From: Bacteroidales bacterium
GTDB lineage: Bacteria > Bacteroidota > Bacteroidia > Bacteroidales > DTU049
Length of the DNA stretch: 64,000 bases
Direction: 5' to 3'
Assembly: GCA_026418905.1 (NCBI GenBank)
Contig: JAOAAK010000018.1
Coordinates: 1 to 64,000, forward strand
Shown here one piece after another: positions 55,702 through 64,000 of the stretch. Position 1 is the first letter of the stretch. Every line of letters starts with the position of its first letter. The translations under genes and the position numbers were made by a program. A model generated the notes under the pieces. The model had not been told where the DNA came from. It saw only the letters and a list, made by a program, of their open reading frames with translations, and ran no database searches.

Positions 55702-56070
55702 TTAAAATTTTAAACCTCCCTCTCTGGCACCTTCAGCCAGAGCTTTTACTCTCCCGTGATACTTGTATCCATTTCGATCAAAAACAACTTCAGTAATACC
55801 TTTTTGAATAGCCAGTTCAGCAATTTTTTTCCCAACCAATTTGGCTTTATCTGTTTTCGTGCCAACCACTTGAGCTACCTCTTTCACGCGAGATGAGAAA
55901 GCAGCAAGTGTTCGACCCGCATAGTCATCGATTAATTGAACGTAAATTTCCTTGTTACTTCTAAAAACAGACATCCTAGGTCTTGAAGATGTTCCTTTTA
56001 TTTTTTTCCGGATCCTCATTTTGATCCGCCATCTTCTAAACTCTTTTTCGTTTTTAAATTTTGACCTCAT
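55702..56070 (-). CDS. rplR: 50S ribosomal protein L18
   Basis: The 122-residue 5S rRNA-binding protein has [46 protein letters not shown]. The N-terminus is Lys/Arg-rich. 19 bases after rplF. Confidence 0.97.
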   Translation of the reverse strand: MRSKFKNEKEFRRWRIKMRIRKKIKGTSSRPRMSVFRSNKEIYVQLIDDYAGRTLAAFSSRVKEVAQVVGTKTDKAKLVGKKIAELAIQKGITEVVFDRNGYKYHGRVKALAEGAREGGLKF

Positions 56071-56089
56071 AGTTTTTCGATTTTACTCA

Positions 56090-56647
56090 TTACTTAGCAG
56101 CTGCAGCTTTACCAGCTTTTCTACGTATGTATTCATTAATGTAACGGATACCTTTTCCTTTGTAAGGTTCAGGCTTTCTCAATGCTCGAATTTTGGCCGC
56201 CACCTGACCTAACACTTGCCTATCATATGAACGCAAAATTATTTTTGGATTTTGTCCTTTTTCAGTAATTACCTCAACTTGTACTTCTTTTGGCATTTCA
56301 AATATCACATTGTGTGAAAAACCTAAAGAAAGATCCAACAAGTTTCCAGAAACAGATGCTTTATAACCCACACCTACCATTTCCATGGTGATGGTAAATC
56401 CTTCGTGAACTCCTTTAACCATGTTGTTGATAAGTGTCCTATATAAGCCATGATAAGCTTTCGTTTGCTTTTCGTCGTTTAATCGTTCACAAATAATTTG
56501 ATTATTTTCTACTTTAACTCTTATGGTAGGCTTAACCTCTTGCTTTAATTCTCCCTTAGGTCCTTTAACCAACACCACATTATCGGGCGTAACCTTAACT
56601 TCTACGCCTTTGGGTATAAAAATGGGCATCTTTCCTATTCTCGACAT
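56090..56647 (-). CDS. rplF: 50S ribosomal protein L6
   Basis: The 185-residue protein has two L6 domains: MSRIGKMPIFIPKGVEV at the start and the family signature PEPYKGKGIRYINEYIRRKAGK at the end. 16 bases after rpsH. Confidence 0.98.
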   Translation of the reverse strand: MSRIGKMPIFIPKGVEVKVTPDNVVLVKGPKGELKQEVKPTIRVKVENNQIICERLNDEKQTKAYHGLYRTLINNMVKGVHEGFTITMEMVGVGYKASVSGNLLDLSLGFSHNVIFEMPKEVQVEVITEKGQNPKIILRSYDRQVLGQVAAKIRALRKPEPYKGKGIRYINEYIRRKAGKAAAAK

Positions 56648-56663
56648 GATAATTCCTCCATTT

Positions 56664-57062
56664 TTAGGCTATATAACATATTATTTCACCTCCCACATGA
56701 TGTTTACGAGCTTCTTTGTCAGTCATCAATCCCTTGTTTGTGCTTATGATTGCAATACCAAGCCCGTTCATCACACGTGGCATATCTTCCACTGAAGTAT
56801 ACTTTCGTAAACCGGGTGTGCTAACACGTTTTAGCATTGATATAGTAGGCATTTTAGTTACAGGGTGGTATTTTAAAGCCAATTTGAGTATTTTTTTGTT
56901 CATTTTTTCATCAACTTTATAACTTAAAATATATCCATGTTCCTTTAAAATTCGTGCAATTTCAATACGCATCTTACTAGCAGGCACTTCCACCACCCTA
57001 TGCTTGGCTTGTAGAGCATTTCGCACACGCGTCAAAAAATCGGCAATAGAATCTGTGCTCAT
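56664..57062 (-). CDS. rpsH: 30S ribosomal protein S8
   Basis: The 132-residue protein begins MSTDSIADFLTRVRNA and has the S8 C-terminal block GLGIAIISTNKGLMTDKEAR with HVGGEIICYIA. 12 bases after rpsN. Confidence 0.98.
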   Translation of the reverse strand: MSTDSIADFLTRVRNALQAKHRVVEVPASKMRIEIARILKEHGYILSYKVDEKMNKKILKLALKYHPVTKMPTISMLKRVSTPGLRKYTSVEDMPRVMNGLGIAIISTNKGLMTDKEARKHHVGGEIICYIA

Positions 57063-57074
57063 AATTTCACATTT

Positions 57075-57344
57075 TTACCAACTTGCTTTTTTTACACCTG
57101 GAATTAAACCCTGATTGGCCATAAATCGGAAATTGATACGAGATATACCAAAATCCCTCATGTATCCTTTTGGACGGCCATCGATCATACATCTATTATG
57201 AAGGCGAACTGGAGAGGAATTACGTGGAAGACGCTGTAAAGCAAGGTAATCACCCTTAGCTTTAAGTTCGGCTCGTTTTTTTGCATACTTTTCCACCAAC
57301 TGCCTTCGCTTTCTTTCTCTTGCTTTCATGGATTCCTTTGCCAT
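57075..57344 (-). CDS. rpsN: 30S ribosomal protein S14 (long, zinc-free form)
   Basis: The 89-residue protein has [20 protein letters not shown] and [22 protein letters not shown] with [24 protein letters not shown]-type end. There is no CxxC...CxxC zinc site, so it is the long C-minus form. 2 bases after rplE. Confidence 0.97.
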   Translation of the reverse strand: MAKESMKARERKRRQLVEKYAKKRAELKAKGDYLALQRLPRNSSPVRLHNRCMIDGRPKGYMRDFGISRINFRFMANQGLIPGVKKASW

Positions 57345-57346
57345 AA

Positions 57347-57901
57347 CTATGATTTTTTAAATGGCATACCAAAAAGTTTTAACAATTCAAATGCTTCCTT
57401 ATCTGTTCGAGCAGATGTTACAAAAGTTATATCCATCCCTGAAATCTTATATATTTTATCGATATTGATTTCAGGAAAAATAATTTGCTCATTGATTCCA
57501 AGTGTGTAATTACCTCTTCCATCAAAACCTTTGTCATTAACACCTCTGAAATCACGAATCCTAGGAATAGCTGCTGATATAAGGCGATCCAGAAATTCAT
57601 ACATGCGATCTCCACGCAATGTAACCCGAACGCCTATGGGCATTCCACGACGAATTTTAAAATTTGAAACATCTTTCTTTGCTTTAGTAATTACAGCACG
57701 TTGCCCAGTGATTAGAGTTAACTCACTTACAGCAAATTCAAGCAATTTTTTATCCTGTGTTGCTTTGCCAACACCTTGGTTGATGCATATTTTTTCAAGT
57801 CGTGGAACCTGCATGATAGATTTATACTGAAATTTTTCCATCATGGCAGGTCTAATTTCATCAAAATATTTTTTCTTTAAACGAGGTACGTAGTTTGTCA
57901 T
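57347..57901 (-). CDS. rplE: 50S ribosomal protein L5
   Basis: The 184-residue 5S rRNA-binding protein has [40 protein letters not shown] and [20 protein letters not shown]. Its ATG overlaps the rplX TGA (ATGA). Confidence 0.98.
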   Translation of the reverse strand: MTNYVPRLKKKYFDEIRPAMMEKFQYKSIMQVPRLEKICINQGVGKATQDKKLLEFAVSELTLITGQRAVITKAKKDVSNFKIRRGMPIGVRVTLRGDRMYEFLDRLISAAIPRIRDFRGVNDKGFDGRGNYTLGINEQIIFPEINIDKIYKISGMDITFVTSARTDKEAFELLKLFGMPFKKS

Positions 57902-58233
57902 TTAATTTCCTCCTTTGATTTTTTTGAATAACGAACTATAGTACCATCTTCCTTCCTAACACGACCTACACGTGTAGGTTGACCCTTATGATCAATGAGC
58001 ATCAGATTGGAAATATGTATAGGTGCTTCTTTACGAACAATTTCCCCTTGTGCATTTCGTGCACGTGGTTTTTGATGTTTAGCAACGATGTTAACTCCTT
58101 CAACTAGTGCTTTATTGAGTGAAGGGAAAACCTTGATCACACGACCCTGTTTCCCTTTATCATCACCTGCAATAACCAATACAGTATCTCCCTTTTTTAT
58201 TTTCAGTTTAAACCTTTTTGTTTCTGACTTCAT
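57898..58233 (-). CDS. rplX: 50S ribosomal protein L24
   Basis: The 111-residue assembly protein has the KOW motif ([20 protein letters not shown]) and [14 protein letters not shown] choose ATG at 58233; an in-frame TTG lies two codons upstream. 15 bases after rplN. Confidence 0.97.
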   Translation of the reverse strand: MKSETKRFKLKIKKGDTVLVIAGDDKGKQGRVIKVFPSLNKALVEGVNIVAKHQKPRARNAQGEIVRKEAPIHISNLMLIDHKGQPTRVGRVRKEDGTIVRYSKKSKEEIK

Positions 58234-58248
58234 AGACAAAGCATTTCG

Positions 58249-58617
58249 TTATAAAACTTCTGGTGCCAATGAAATAATTTTCATGTACTGTTTTTCACGT
58301 AGCTCTCTAGGTACAGGTCCGAAAATGCGAGTCCCTCTTAGCTCGTCAGCAGGAGTCAACAATACTACAGCATTTTCATCGAATCTGATGTAAGAACCAT
58401 CTTGTCGACGAATTTCTTTTTTTGTACGGACAACAACAGCCTTAGTCACAGTTCCCTTTTTAATGTTTCCATTGGGCAATGCATCCTTGACAGTCACAAT
58501 AATCTTGTCACCTACAGACGCATAACGCCTTTTGGTCCCTCCTAGTACGCGAATGCATAAAACCTCTCGTGCACCGCTGTTATCTGCCACTTTAAGTCTT
58601 GTTTCTTGTTGTATCAT
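58249..58617 (-). CDS. rplN: 50S ribosomal protein L14
   Basis: The 122-residue protein begins [25 protein letters not shown] and ends [31 protein letters not shown] is the family core. 2 bases after rpsQ. Confidence 0.98.
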   Translation of the reverse strand: MIQQETRLKVADNSGAREVLCIRVLGGTKRRYASVGDKIIVTVKDALPNGNIKKGTVTKAVVVRTKKEIRRQDGSYIRFDENAVVLLTPADELRGTRIFGPVPRELREKQYMKIISLAPEVL

Positions 58618-58619
58618 GG

Positions 58620-58889
58620 TTATTTAACTTTTTCAATAATTTCAACCACTCTCCATCTTTTTCTTTTGCTTAAAGGTCTAGTTTCCATAATAAGTACCTT
58701 ATCTCCTACTTGACATTCGTTTTTTTCGTCATGGACCATATATTTCTTACTGCGAGTTACTACTTTCTTATATATAGGATCTTTCACATGACGTTCTACC
58801 AAAACCACTACAGTTTTGTTCATTTTGTCGCTTACAACAATTCCAACTCGTTGTTTTCTCAATCCGCGCTTCACTTTATTTGTTTCCAT
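58620..58889 (-). CDS. rpsQ: 30S ribosomal protein S17
   Basis: The 89-residue OB-fold protein has [36 protein letters not shown] and [11 protein letters not shown]. Its start lies 14 bases inside the 3' end of rpmC. Confidence 0.98.
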   Translation of the reverse strand: METNKVKRGLRKQRVGIVVSDKMNKTVVVLVERHVKDPIYKKVVTRSKKYMVHDEKNECQVGDKVLIMETRPLSKRKRWRVVEIIEKVK

Positions 58890-59088
58890 TTTCTTTTCCT
58901 TCTAATTCTCTTCTTCTTAATTCTGTTAAAATTCTTGCTATGGTTTTTTTGGTTTGCTTGATAACATGCGGGTTATCTAAAGGACTAATTCTATGATTTA
59001 ATTTGTATCTGGTTAAACTCAACCTTTCTTCTTCTAATCGTTCTTTTAATTCCTTAGTCGACATTTGACGAATTACTTCATACTTCAT
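58876..59088 (-). CDS. rpmC: 50S ribosomal protein L29
   Basis: The 70-residue protein ([41 protein letters not shown]) is a two-helix coil with the family's Arg/Lys pattern. It overlaps rpsQ by 14 bases. Confidence 0.96.
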   Translation of the reverse strand: MKYEVIRQMSTKELKERLEEERLSLTRYKLNHRISPLDNPHVIKQTKKTIARILTELRRRELEGKENGNK

Positions 59089-59099
59089 GGTACTAAAAT

Positions 59100-59525
59100 T
59101 TATTTATTCTCCACGTAATCAGGGCGGACTACAAACTTTGTTTTTACTGGGAGTTTTTGGGCAGCAAGACGCAAAGCTTCTCTTGCAGCTTCAAGAGGAA
59201 CTTCATCTACCTCGAATAGTATTCTTCCAGGAGTAACAGGTGCTACGTAAAATTCAGGATTTCCCTTTCCTTTACCCATACGTACTTCATTGGGTTTACG
59301 GGTGACTATTTTATCGGGAAAAATGCGTATCCAGACTTTCCCTTCACGTTTAAGATAACGAGTAAGCGCTTGACGTGCAGCTTCAATCTGACGGGAAGTG
59401 ATCCAAGCACTGTCCAATGTTTTTATTCCAAAAGATCCAAATGCAACGGTATATCCTCGTTGGGCTATCCCTTTCATTCTTCCCTTCTGTACCTTACGGT
59501 ATTTTGTCTTCTTTGGTTGCAACAT
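59100..59525 (-). CDS. rplP: 50S ribosomal protein L16
   Basis: The 141-residue protein has [37 protein letters not shown] and [22 protein letters not shown]. 5 bases after rpsC. Confidence 0.98.
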   Translation of the reverse strand: MLQPKKTKYRKVQKGRMKGIAQRGYTVAFGSFGIKTLDSAWITSRQIEAARQALTRYLKREGKVWIRIFPDKIVTRKPNEVRMGKGKGNPEFYVAPVTPGRILFEVDEVPLEAAREALRLAAQKLPVKTKFVVRPDYVENK

Positions 59526-59530
59526 AACTT

Positions 59531-60283
59531 TTACATTTTAGATTCTTGTTTTTTGGATTTTGCTTTGTTGTAATTTGGTCTATGAGGAGTTCCTATGCTT
59601 TTTTCCTTTCTTTCACCGCGACCCATATGAGCTTCACCTAGTCCATAAAAATCGGGCTTGCCATAAATTTCACCTTTACAAATCCAAACCTTAATTCCTA
59701 AACGACCGTATGTAGTATGAGCCTCTGCCAAAGCATAGTCAATATCAGCACGAAATGTGTGCAACGGTGTGCGACCTTCCTTGTAATGTTCTGTTCTTGC
59801 CATTTCTGCCCCACCTATACGACCCGATATGGTCACTTTAATACCCTCAGCTCCAAGTCTCATCGCAGAAGCTATGGCTGTCTTGATAGCTCTACGATGA
59901 GAAAAACGTCCTTCTATTTGCCGAGCAATATTATTTGCAACAAGAACAGCTTCAATTTCTGGACGTTTTACCTCGGAAATATTAATCTGTACTTCCTTGT
60001 TTGTTAATTTTCTTAATTCCTCACGAAGTTCTTCAACATCCCTTCCCTTAGCTCCAATAATAGCTCCTGGTCTAGCAGTGTAAATCGTCACGGTAATAAA
60101 CTTAACACTTCGCTCAATAACTATTCTTGAAACTTGGGCACGGGCAAGACGTACTTGTAAATATTTTCTGATCTTATCGTCTTCAATTAACTTTTCAGCA
60201 AAATTCTTGCCCCCATACCAGATGGAGTCCCATCCTCTAATAATTCCTATACGATTGCCTATTGGATTTGTTTTTTGTCCCAT
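59531..60283 (-). CDS. rpsC: 30S ribosomal protein S3
   Basis: The 250-residue protein begins [20 protein letters not shown], has the KH domain [18 protein letters not shown] and the C-terminal domain ([18 protein letters not shown]). The tail is Lys-rich. One base after rplV. Confidence 0.98.
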   Translation of the reverse strand: MGQKTNPIGNRIGIIRGWDSIWYGGKNFAEKLIEDDKIRKYLQVRLARAQVSRIVIERSVKFITVTIYTARPGAIIGAKGRDVEELREELRKLTNKEVQINISEVKRPEIEAVLVANNIARQIEGRFSHRRAIKTAIASAMRLGAEGIKVTISGRIGGAEMARTEHYKEGRTPLHTFRADIDYALAEAHTTYGRLGIKVWICKGEIYGKPDFYGLGEAHMGRGERKEKSIGTPHRPNYNKAKSKKQESKM

Positions 60284-60284
60284 T

Positions 60285-60719
60285 TTATTCTTTTACTGTT
60301 TCGTTAACTTTATTTTGTTCTTCGGTTTTACTACCTAATTCAATGGTAATGTGACTAAAACGTTTGCGAATTCGATGGGCACGACCCTGAGGAGCAGGTT
60401 GAATTCGCTTAAGCATTCGGGCTCCGTCTACCTTTACCGATTTTACGTACAAACCAGCTTCCTCTAATCTGATCTTATTTTCAGTTTTCGCCTTCCAACT
60501 GTCAATAGCTGAGAGTAAAAGCTTATATAGATAAATAGATGAGCCAAAAACAGAATTTTTTAAAATAGCTAAAGCATGCTCCACCGGCTTACCTTTTATA
60601 AGTTCAACTACTGCCCTCACCTTTCTTTGCGAGATAGGACAATTCTTTAAAGTTATTGAGTATTGAGTTTTCCTTAATTCTTTACGTTTCTCTGCTGCTA
60701 TTCGTTTTCTTGCTCCCAT
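60285..60719 (-). CDS. rplV: 50S ribosomal protein L22
   Basis: The 144-residue protein has the L22 core ([46 protein letters not shown]) and a short acidic C-terminal tail ([16 protein letters not shown]). 13 bases after rpsS. Confidence 0.97.
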   Translation of the reverse strand: MGARKRIAAEKRKELRKTQYSITLKNCPISQRKVRAVVELIKGKPVEHALAILKNSVFGSSIYLYKLLLSAIDSWKAKTENKIRLEEAGLYVKSVKVDGARMLKRIQPAPQGRAHRIRKRFSHITIELGSKTEEQNKVNETVKE

Positions 60720-60732
60720 GACCTAGTTCATT

Positions 60733-61008
60733 TTATTTTTTATCTTTTTTCTGACCTGCGTGACCACGGAAAATTCTGGTAGGAGCAAATTCCCCTAAGC
60801 GATGCCCTACCATGTTTTCAGTAATATAAACAGGTATAAATTTATTTCCATTATGTATCTGGATTGTAAGACCAACAAAATCTGGGGTGATCATAGATGC
60901 TCGTGACCAGGTTTTAATAGGCGTCTTGTTGCCGGTCTTCTGAGCTTCCAGCACTCTCTTCAATAGCTTATAATGTACATAAGGTCCTTTCTTTAACGAT
61001 CGACTCAT
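60733..61008 (-). CDS. rpsS: 30S ribosomal protein S19
   Basis: The 91-residue protein ([59 protein letters not shown]) is complete. 6 bases after rplB. Confidence 0.98.
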   Translation of the reverse strand: MSRSLKKGPYVHYKLLKRVLEAQKTGNKTPIKTWSRASMITPDFVGLTIQIHNGNKFIPVYITENMVGHRLGEFAPTRIFRGHAGQKKDKK

Positions 61009-61014
61009 AAGCTT

Positions 61015-61836
61015 TTATTTTTTTCTTCTTTCAATAATGAACTTATCACTTGGTTTTTTCCCTCTGGTCTTGTAACCCTTAGCATAAATACCCTTGCGAG
61101 AACGTGGATGACCACCTGAAGCACGTCCTTCACCACCACCCATAGGATGATCTACAGGGTTCATAGCTACACCACGAGTTCTTGGACGCCTTCCCAACCA
61201 TCTCGAACGACCAGCTTTGCCACTTCTTTCAAGATTATGCTCAGGATTTGAAACCACGCCTATGGTAGCACGACATGACTGAAGAACCAATCTTGTCTCA
61301 CCACTGGGCATTTTTAAAACAGCATATTTCCCTTCTTTAGATAGAATTTGAATAAAATTGCCAGCCGATCTTGCCAATTTGCCTCCTTGCCCTGGCCTTA
61401 ATTCGACATTATGCACCAACGTACCTAAAGGTATTTCGCTGAGTGGAAGTGTATTTCCTATTTCAATAGGCACATTCGTTCCTGAAATAATGGTCTGCCC
61501 AACTTTCAAACCTTGTGGAGCAAGGATATATCGTTTTTCTCCATCTTTGTAAACAACCAAAGCTATGCGAGCACTTCTATTGGGATCATATTCAATGGAT
61601 TTCACAACAGCCGGTATACCATCTTTATTTCTTTTAAAATCAATGAGACGATACATTTTTTTATGCCCCCCGCCTCTGTATCGCATGGTCATCTTACCCT
61701 GATTATTCCGTCCGCCAGTACTTTTTCTATAAATAAGTAAACTTTTTTCAGGCTTTGTAGCTGTTATATCATCAAATGTACTCAATACTCGGAATCTCAG
61801 AGCTGGTGTAACAGGTTTAAATTTTCTTAGTCCCAT
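61015..61836 (-). CDS. rplB: 50S ribosomal protein L2
   Basis: The 273-residue protein near the peptidyl-transferase centre has [39 protein letters not shown] and the signature [20 protein letters not shown]. 11 bases after rplW. Confidence 0.98.
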   Translation of the reverse strand: MGLRKFKPVTPALRFRVLSTFDDITATKPEKSLLIYRKSTGGRNNQGKMTMRYRGGGHKKMYRLIDFKRNKDGIPAVVKSIEYDPNRSARIALVVYKDGEKRYILAPQGLKVGQTIISGTNVPIEIGNTLPLSEIPLGTLVHNVELRPGQGGKLARSAGNFIQILSKEGKYAVLKMPSGETRLVLQSCRATIGVVSNPEHNLERSGKAGRSRWLGRRPRTRGVAMNPVDHPMGGGEGRASGGHPRSRKGIYAKGYKTRGKKPSDKFIIERRKK

Positions 61837-61847
61837 GCTTTTCTTTT

Positions 61848-62147
61848 TTAAATGTTGCTATAAAAATCTATTGTATATCCATCCGCCAAAGTTACAATTG
61901 CTTTTTTAAAAGCATCTCTTTTCCCTTCTATCCATCCTCTTTTTGTGTAACGAACCACTCTCTTCCCCCTATAGAGCATGGTGTTAACAGAGGTTACTTT
62001 AACGTTATAAAGTTTTTCAACAGCTTCTTTAATTTGGATCTTATTTGCCTTCTTATGTACAATAAAGCCATATTTATTCAATTTCTCTCCCTGACGGGTC
62101 ATTTTCTCAGTTGACAACGGTTTTATTAAAATATCATTGATCTCCAT
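61848..62147 (-). CDS. rplW: 50S ribosomal protein L23
   Basis: The 99-residue protein has [43 protein letters not shown] and [11 protein letters not shown]. It lies at the exit-tunnel rim. 3 bases after rplD. Confidence 0.97.
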   Translation of the reverse strand: MEINDILIKPLSTEKMTRQGEKLNKYGFIVHKKANKIQIKEAVEKLYNVKVTSVNTMLYRGKRVVRYTKRGWIEGKRDAFKKAIVTLADGYTIDFYSNI

Positions 62148-62150
62148 AGT

Positions 62151-62807
62151 TTATACGTTTAATGTTTTTTCTTCTTGTGATGAACCCCACAATGCATGTA
62201 TGATCTCTAATGATTTTTCAGAGATAAATAGAATTTCTGCATTTAGTATATCATAAGTATTTAAATCTGAAGCACTTATAACTTTCACATTCTGCAAATT
62301 TCTGGTCGACAAATATACGTTATTATTCCATTCATCTAACACCCATAGTGATTTTTTTTCGTAAGAATCAAAATTTTTCAAAAAGGCAACAGCTTGTTGA
62401 GTTTTGTAATTTTCAAAATGAATGTAATCTATTATTCGAATAGCATTCTCGCGTGTTTTTTCAGAAAGAGCAATTTTTCTTGCCAAAATCGAAACCTTTT
62501 TGTTAACCTTGATGGAATAGTTTCTAGGTTTTGGTCCAAAAATCCTTCCACCACCAATCAGCAAGGGAGATTTAATATCTCCACGCCTGGCATTACCAGT
62601 ACCTTTTTGCCTATATAGTTTTTTCGTGGATCCTGTTATTTCACTTCTTTCTTTAGTTTTATGGGTACCTTGCCTCTTTTCCGCAAGAATGCGTTTCACA
62701 TCCAAATATATCACATGTGGGTTAGGTTGGACATTGAAAACTGTTTCATCCACCTTGACAGTTCTACCCACTTCTTTACCTTCAATGTTATAAACTTTTA
62801 AATCCAT
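62151..62807 (-). CDS. rplD: 50S ribosomal protein L4
   Basis: The 218-residue protein has [43 protein letters not shown] and [15 protein letters not shown] (tunnel loop). Its start lies 10 bases inside the end of rplC. Confidence 0.97.
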   Translation of the reverse strand: MDLKVYNIEGKEVGRTVKVDETVFNVQPNPHVIYLDVKRILAEKRQGTHKTKERSEITGSTKKLYRQKGTGNARRGDIKSPLLIGGGRIFGPKPRNYSIKVNKKVSILARKIALSEKTRENAIRIIDYIHFENYKTQQAVAFLKNFDSYEKKSLWVLDEWNNNVYLSTRNLQNVKVISASDLNTYDILNAEILFISEKSLEIIHALWGSSQEEKTLNV

Positions 62808-63430
62808 CTTTCTAGTTTTAAATAACCACCATTAGGTCCGGGAACCGAACCTTTTACAAGGAGGAGATTTTTTTCGGGGAAAATTTTGAGTATTTGCAAA
62901 TTGATGATTTTAACCTTTTTTCCACCATCTCTTCCAGCCATTCTTAACCCTTTGAAAACACGACTTGGGAAAGATGACCCACCTAATGATCCAGGGGCTC
63001 TCAATCGGTTATGTTGACCATGAGTACTTTCACCAACTCCAGCAAAGCCATGTCGTTTGACTACACCCTGAAAACCTCGCCCTTTAGAAATTCCAGTAAC
63101 ATCAATAAACTCTCCTTCCACAAAAACTTCGTCAACAGTAAGAACTTGCCCCAGTTGCTTCCGTTTTTCTTCTTCAAAACGTGTAAATTCCATGAGAACT
63201 TTCTTAGGAGTTGTACTAGCCTTTTTAAAATGACCTATGAGAGACTTGGGAGTTTTGTTTTCCTTTCTTTCATCAAAGCCCAATTGTATTGCATCATAGC
63301 CATCTTTTTCCTTAGTTTTAATTTGGGTAACCACACAAGGACCGGCTTCAATTACTGTGCATGGGATCATCTTCCCAGAGGCATCTATGAAACCAGTCAT
63401 TCCAATTTTTCTTCCTATAAGTCCAGACAT
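62798..63430 (-). CDS. rplC: 50S ribosomal protein L3
   Basis: The 210-residue protein has [17 protein letters not shown] and the signature [17 protein letters not shown] with [20 protein letters not shown]. 18 bases after rpsJ. Confidence 0.98.
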   Translation of the reverse strand: MSGLIGRKIGMTGFIDASGKMIPCTVIEAGPCVVTQIKTKEKDGYDAIQLGFDERKENKTPKSLIGHFKKASTTPKKVLMEFTRFEEEKRKQLGQVLTVDEVFVEGEFIDVTGISKGRGFQGVVKRHGFAGVGESTHGQHNRLRAPGSLGGSSFPSRVFKGLRMAGRDGGKKVKIINLQILKIFPEKNLLLVKGSVPGPNGGYLKLERWI

Positions 63431-63448
63431 GCTTGTGTATATTTAAAG

Positions 63449-63760
63449 TTATACAACTTTAATCTCAACCTCAACCCCGCGAGGTAATTCTAATTTCATG
63501 AGCTCGTCAATGGTTTTAGATCTCTCACTGTAATAAATATCTATCAACCTTTTGTATGTAGCCAGCATAAACTGCTCTCGCGATTCCTTGTGGACAAAAG
63601 TTGAGCGATTGACAGTATAGATTTTCTTCTCTGTCGGAAGCGGTATGGGTCCACTTACAACAGCATTGGTGGCCTTAGCTGTTTTGACAATTTTTTCAGC
63701 TGATTTGTCCACCAGGTAGTGATCGTACGCTTTTAATTTGATTCTAATCCTATTGCTCAC
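63449..63760 (-). CDS. rpsJ: 30S ribosomal protein S10 (NusE)
   Basis: The 103-residue protein ([46 protein letters not shown]) is complete. It also acts as NusE in antitermination. 12 bases after fusA, with no promoter box between, so it is probably read from a promoter beyond the window. Confidence 0.98.
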   Translation of the reverse strand: MSNRIRIKLKAYDHYLVDKSAEKIVKTAKATNAVVSGPIPLPTEKKIYTVNRSTFVHKESREQFMLATYKRLIDIYYSERSKTIDELMKLELPRGVEVEIKVV

Positions 63761-63772
63761 GGCATTTAATTT

Positions 63773-64000
63773 TTAATCCAACTGACGAACAATAATTCCT
63801 TTTGTTTGATATACGATTTCTTTTACCAAATCCGGAGGTGTAACTGCATAATGTGAGAATTCCATAGTGCTGGTAGCTCTTCCAGACGTTAAACTTCGTA
63901 AACTGGTTACATAACCAAAAGTCTCAGCAAGGGGAATATTTGCTCTTACAGAAATAGCCTGAACCTGAGGCTCAACAGCAATAATCTCACCTCTTCTTCG
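63773..64000 (-). CDS. fusA: Elongation factor G, C-terminal 75 residues (cut by the window edge)
   Basis: The last 75 codons of the frame read RRGEIIAVEPQVQAISVRAN, IPLAETFGYVTSLRSLTSGR and TMEFSHYAVTPPDLVKEIV, ending VRQLD. This is domain V of EF-G. The 5' part is outside the window. It lies directly before rpsJ, as in the str operon of this phylum. Confidence 0.96.
   Translation of the reverse strand, partial: RRRGEIIAVEPQVQAISVRANIPLAETFGYVTSLRSLTSGRATSTMEFSHYAVTPPDLVKEIVYQTKGIIVRQLD

Noticed and set aside
49600-63760. Long open frames on the plus strand opposite the ribosomal genes (for example 50096-50503 and 63011-63487)
   Set aside because: They lie fully antisense to well-identified ribosomal genes, have no family likeness and no -7 box; they reflect codon bias of the true strand.

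Overview
The window is a stretch of an AT-rich chromosome from a member of the Bacteroidetes (Bacteroidota), probably an uncultivated or little-studied Bacteroidales-like lineage. The grounds are: nearly every operon-first gene has the phylum-specific -7 box TAnnTTTG just upstream; start codons mostly lack Shine-Dalgarno sequences; type IX secretion system (T9SS) cargo with type A and type B C-terminal sorting domains is present; the S10-spc-alpha ribosomal cluster ends in rplQ followed by eno; and hpt-adk-obg and folK-deoxynucleoside kinase pairings occur. No mobile elements, CRISPR arrays, rRNA or tRNA genes were seen. Genes are packed tightly and no gap exceeds about 200 bases.

Layout. 1-2.6 kb: two divergent secreted proteins, one cut by the window edge, the other an Omp28-like T9SS cargo protein. 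2.6-6.5 kb (minus): nucleotide operon hpt, a fused tandem adenylate kinase, a second adenylate kinase, obgE and a PAP2 phosphatase. 6.5-8.5 kb: a PorE-like TPR/PD40/OmpA protein. 8.6-16.2 kb (minus): a seven-gene run, C1 peptidase, guaA, LysM/binding protein, GT2 glycosyltransferase, folK, deoxynucleoside kinase, M28 peptidase. 16.3-18.1 kb: a large YwqK-repeat protein. 18.2-21.0 kb (minus): cysC-cysD-cysN, giving PAPS. 21.1-24.4 kb (minus): a DUF4878 lipoprotein and two RemB/Wzi-like outer-membrane proteins. 24.5-27.0 kb: recN-fabI. 27.0-31.6 kb (minus): a tail-fibre-like secreted protein, a 933-residue SprB-repeat adhesin with type B sorting domain, and a small secreted protein. 31.7-43.3 kb (plus): a beta-barrel protein, then a run headed by a gingipain-like C25 protease followed by wbuC-like cupin, manA, rnr, a subtilase, an outer-membrane protein and a DUF4213/DUF364 protein. 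43.5-49.0 kb (minus): aminotransferase, threonine dehydrogenase, prfB, an ICMT-like methyltransferase and eno. 49.1-64.0 kb (minus): the ribosomal supercluster from the 3' end of fusA through rpsJ to rplQ, including secY, map, infA, rpmJ and rpoA.

The most noteworthy observations are: (1) prfB is read through a programmed +1 frameshift whose stop codon is UAA rather than the usual UGA; (2) three adenylate-kinase domains lie in a row, two fused, with the second having lost AMP-site residues; (3) the eno promoter abuts the rplQ terminator hairpin so that its transcript would start inside the hairpin; (4) several genes have a -7 box so close to the start codon that the mRNA would be almost leaderless; (5) a 24-bp tandem duplication carries both a promoter box and a start codon; (6) a palindrome with a LacI/PurR-type centre lies upstream of the guaA operon. 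I found no single obviously new multi-gene system. Protein family assignments are by reading the sequences; no database search was possible.
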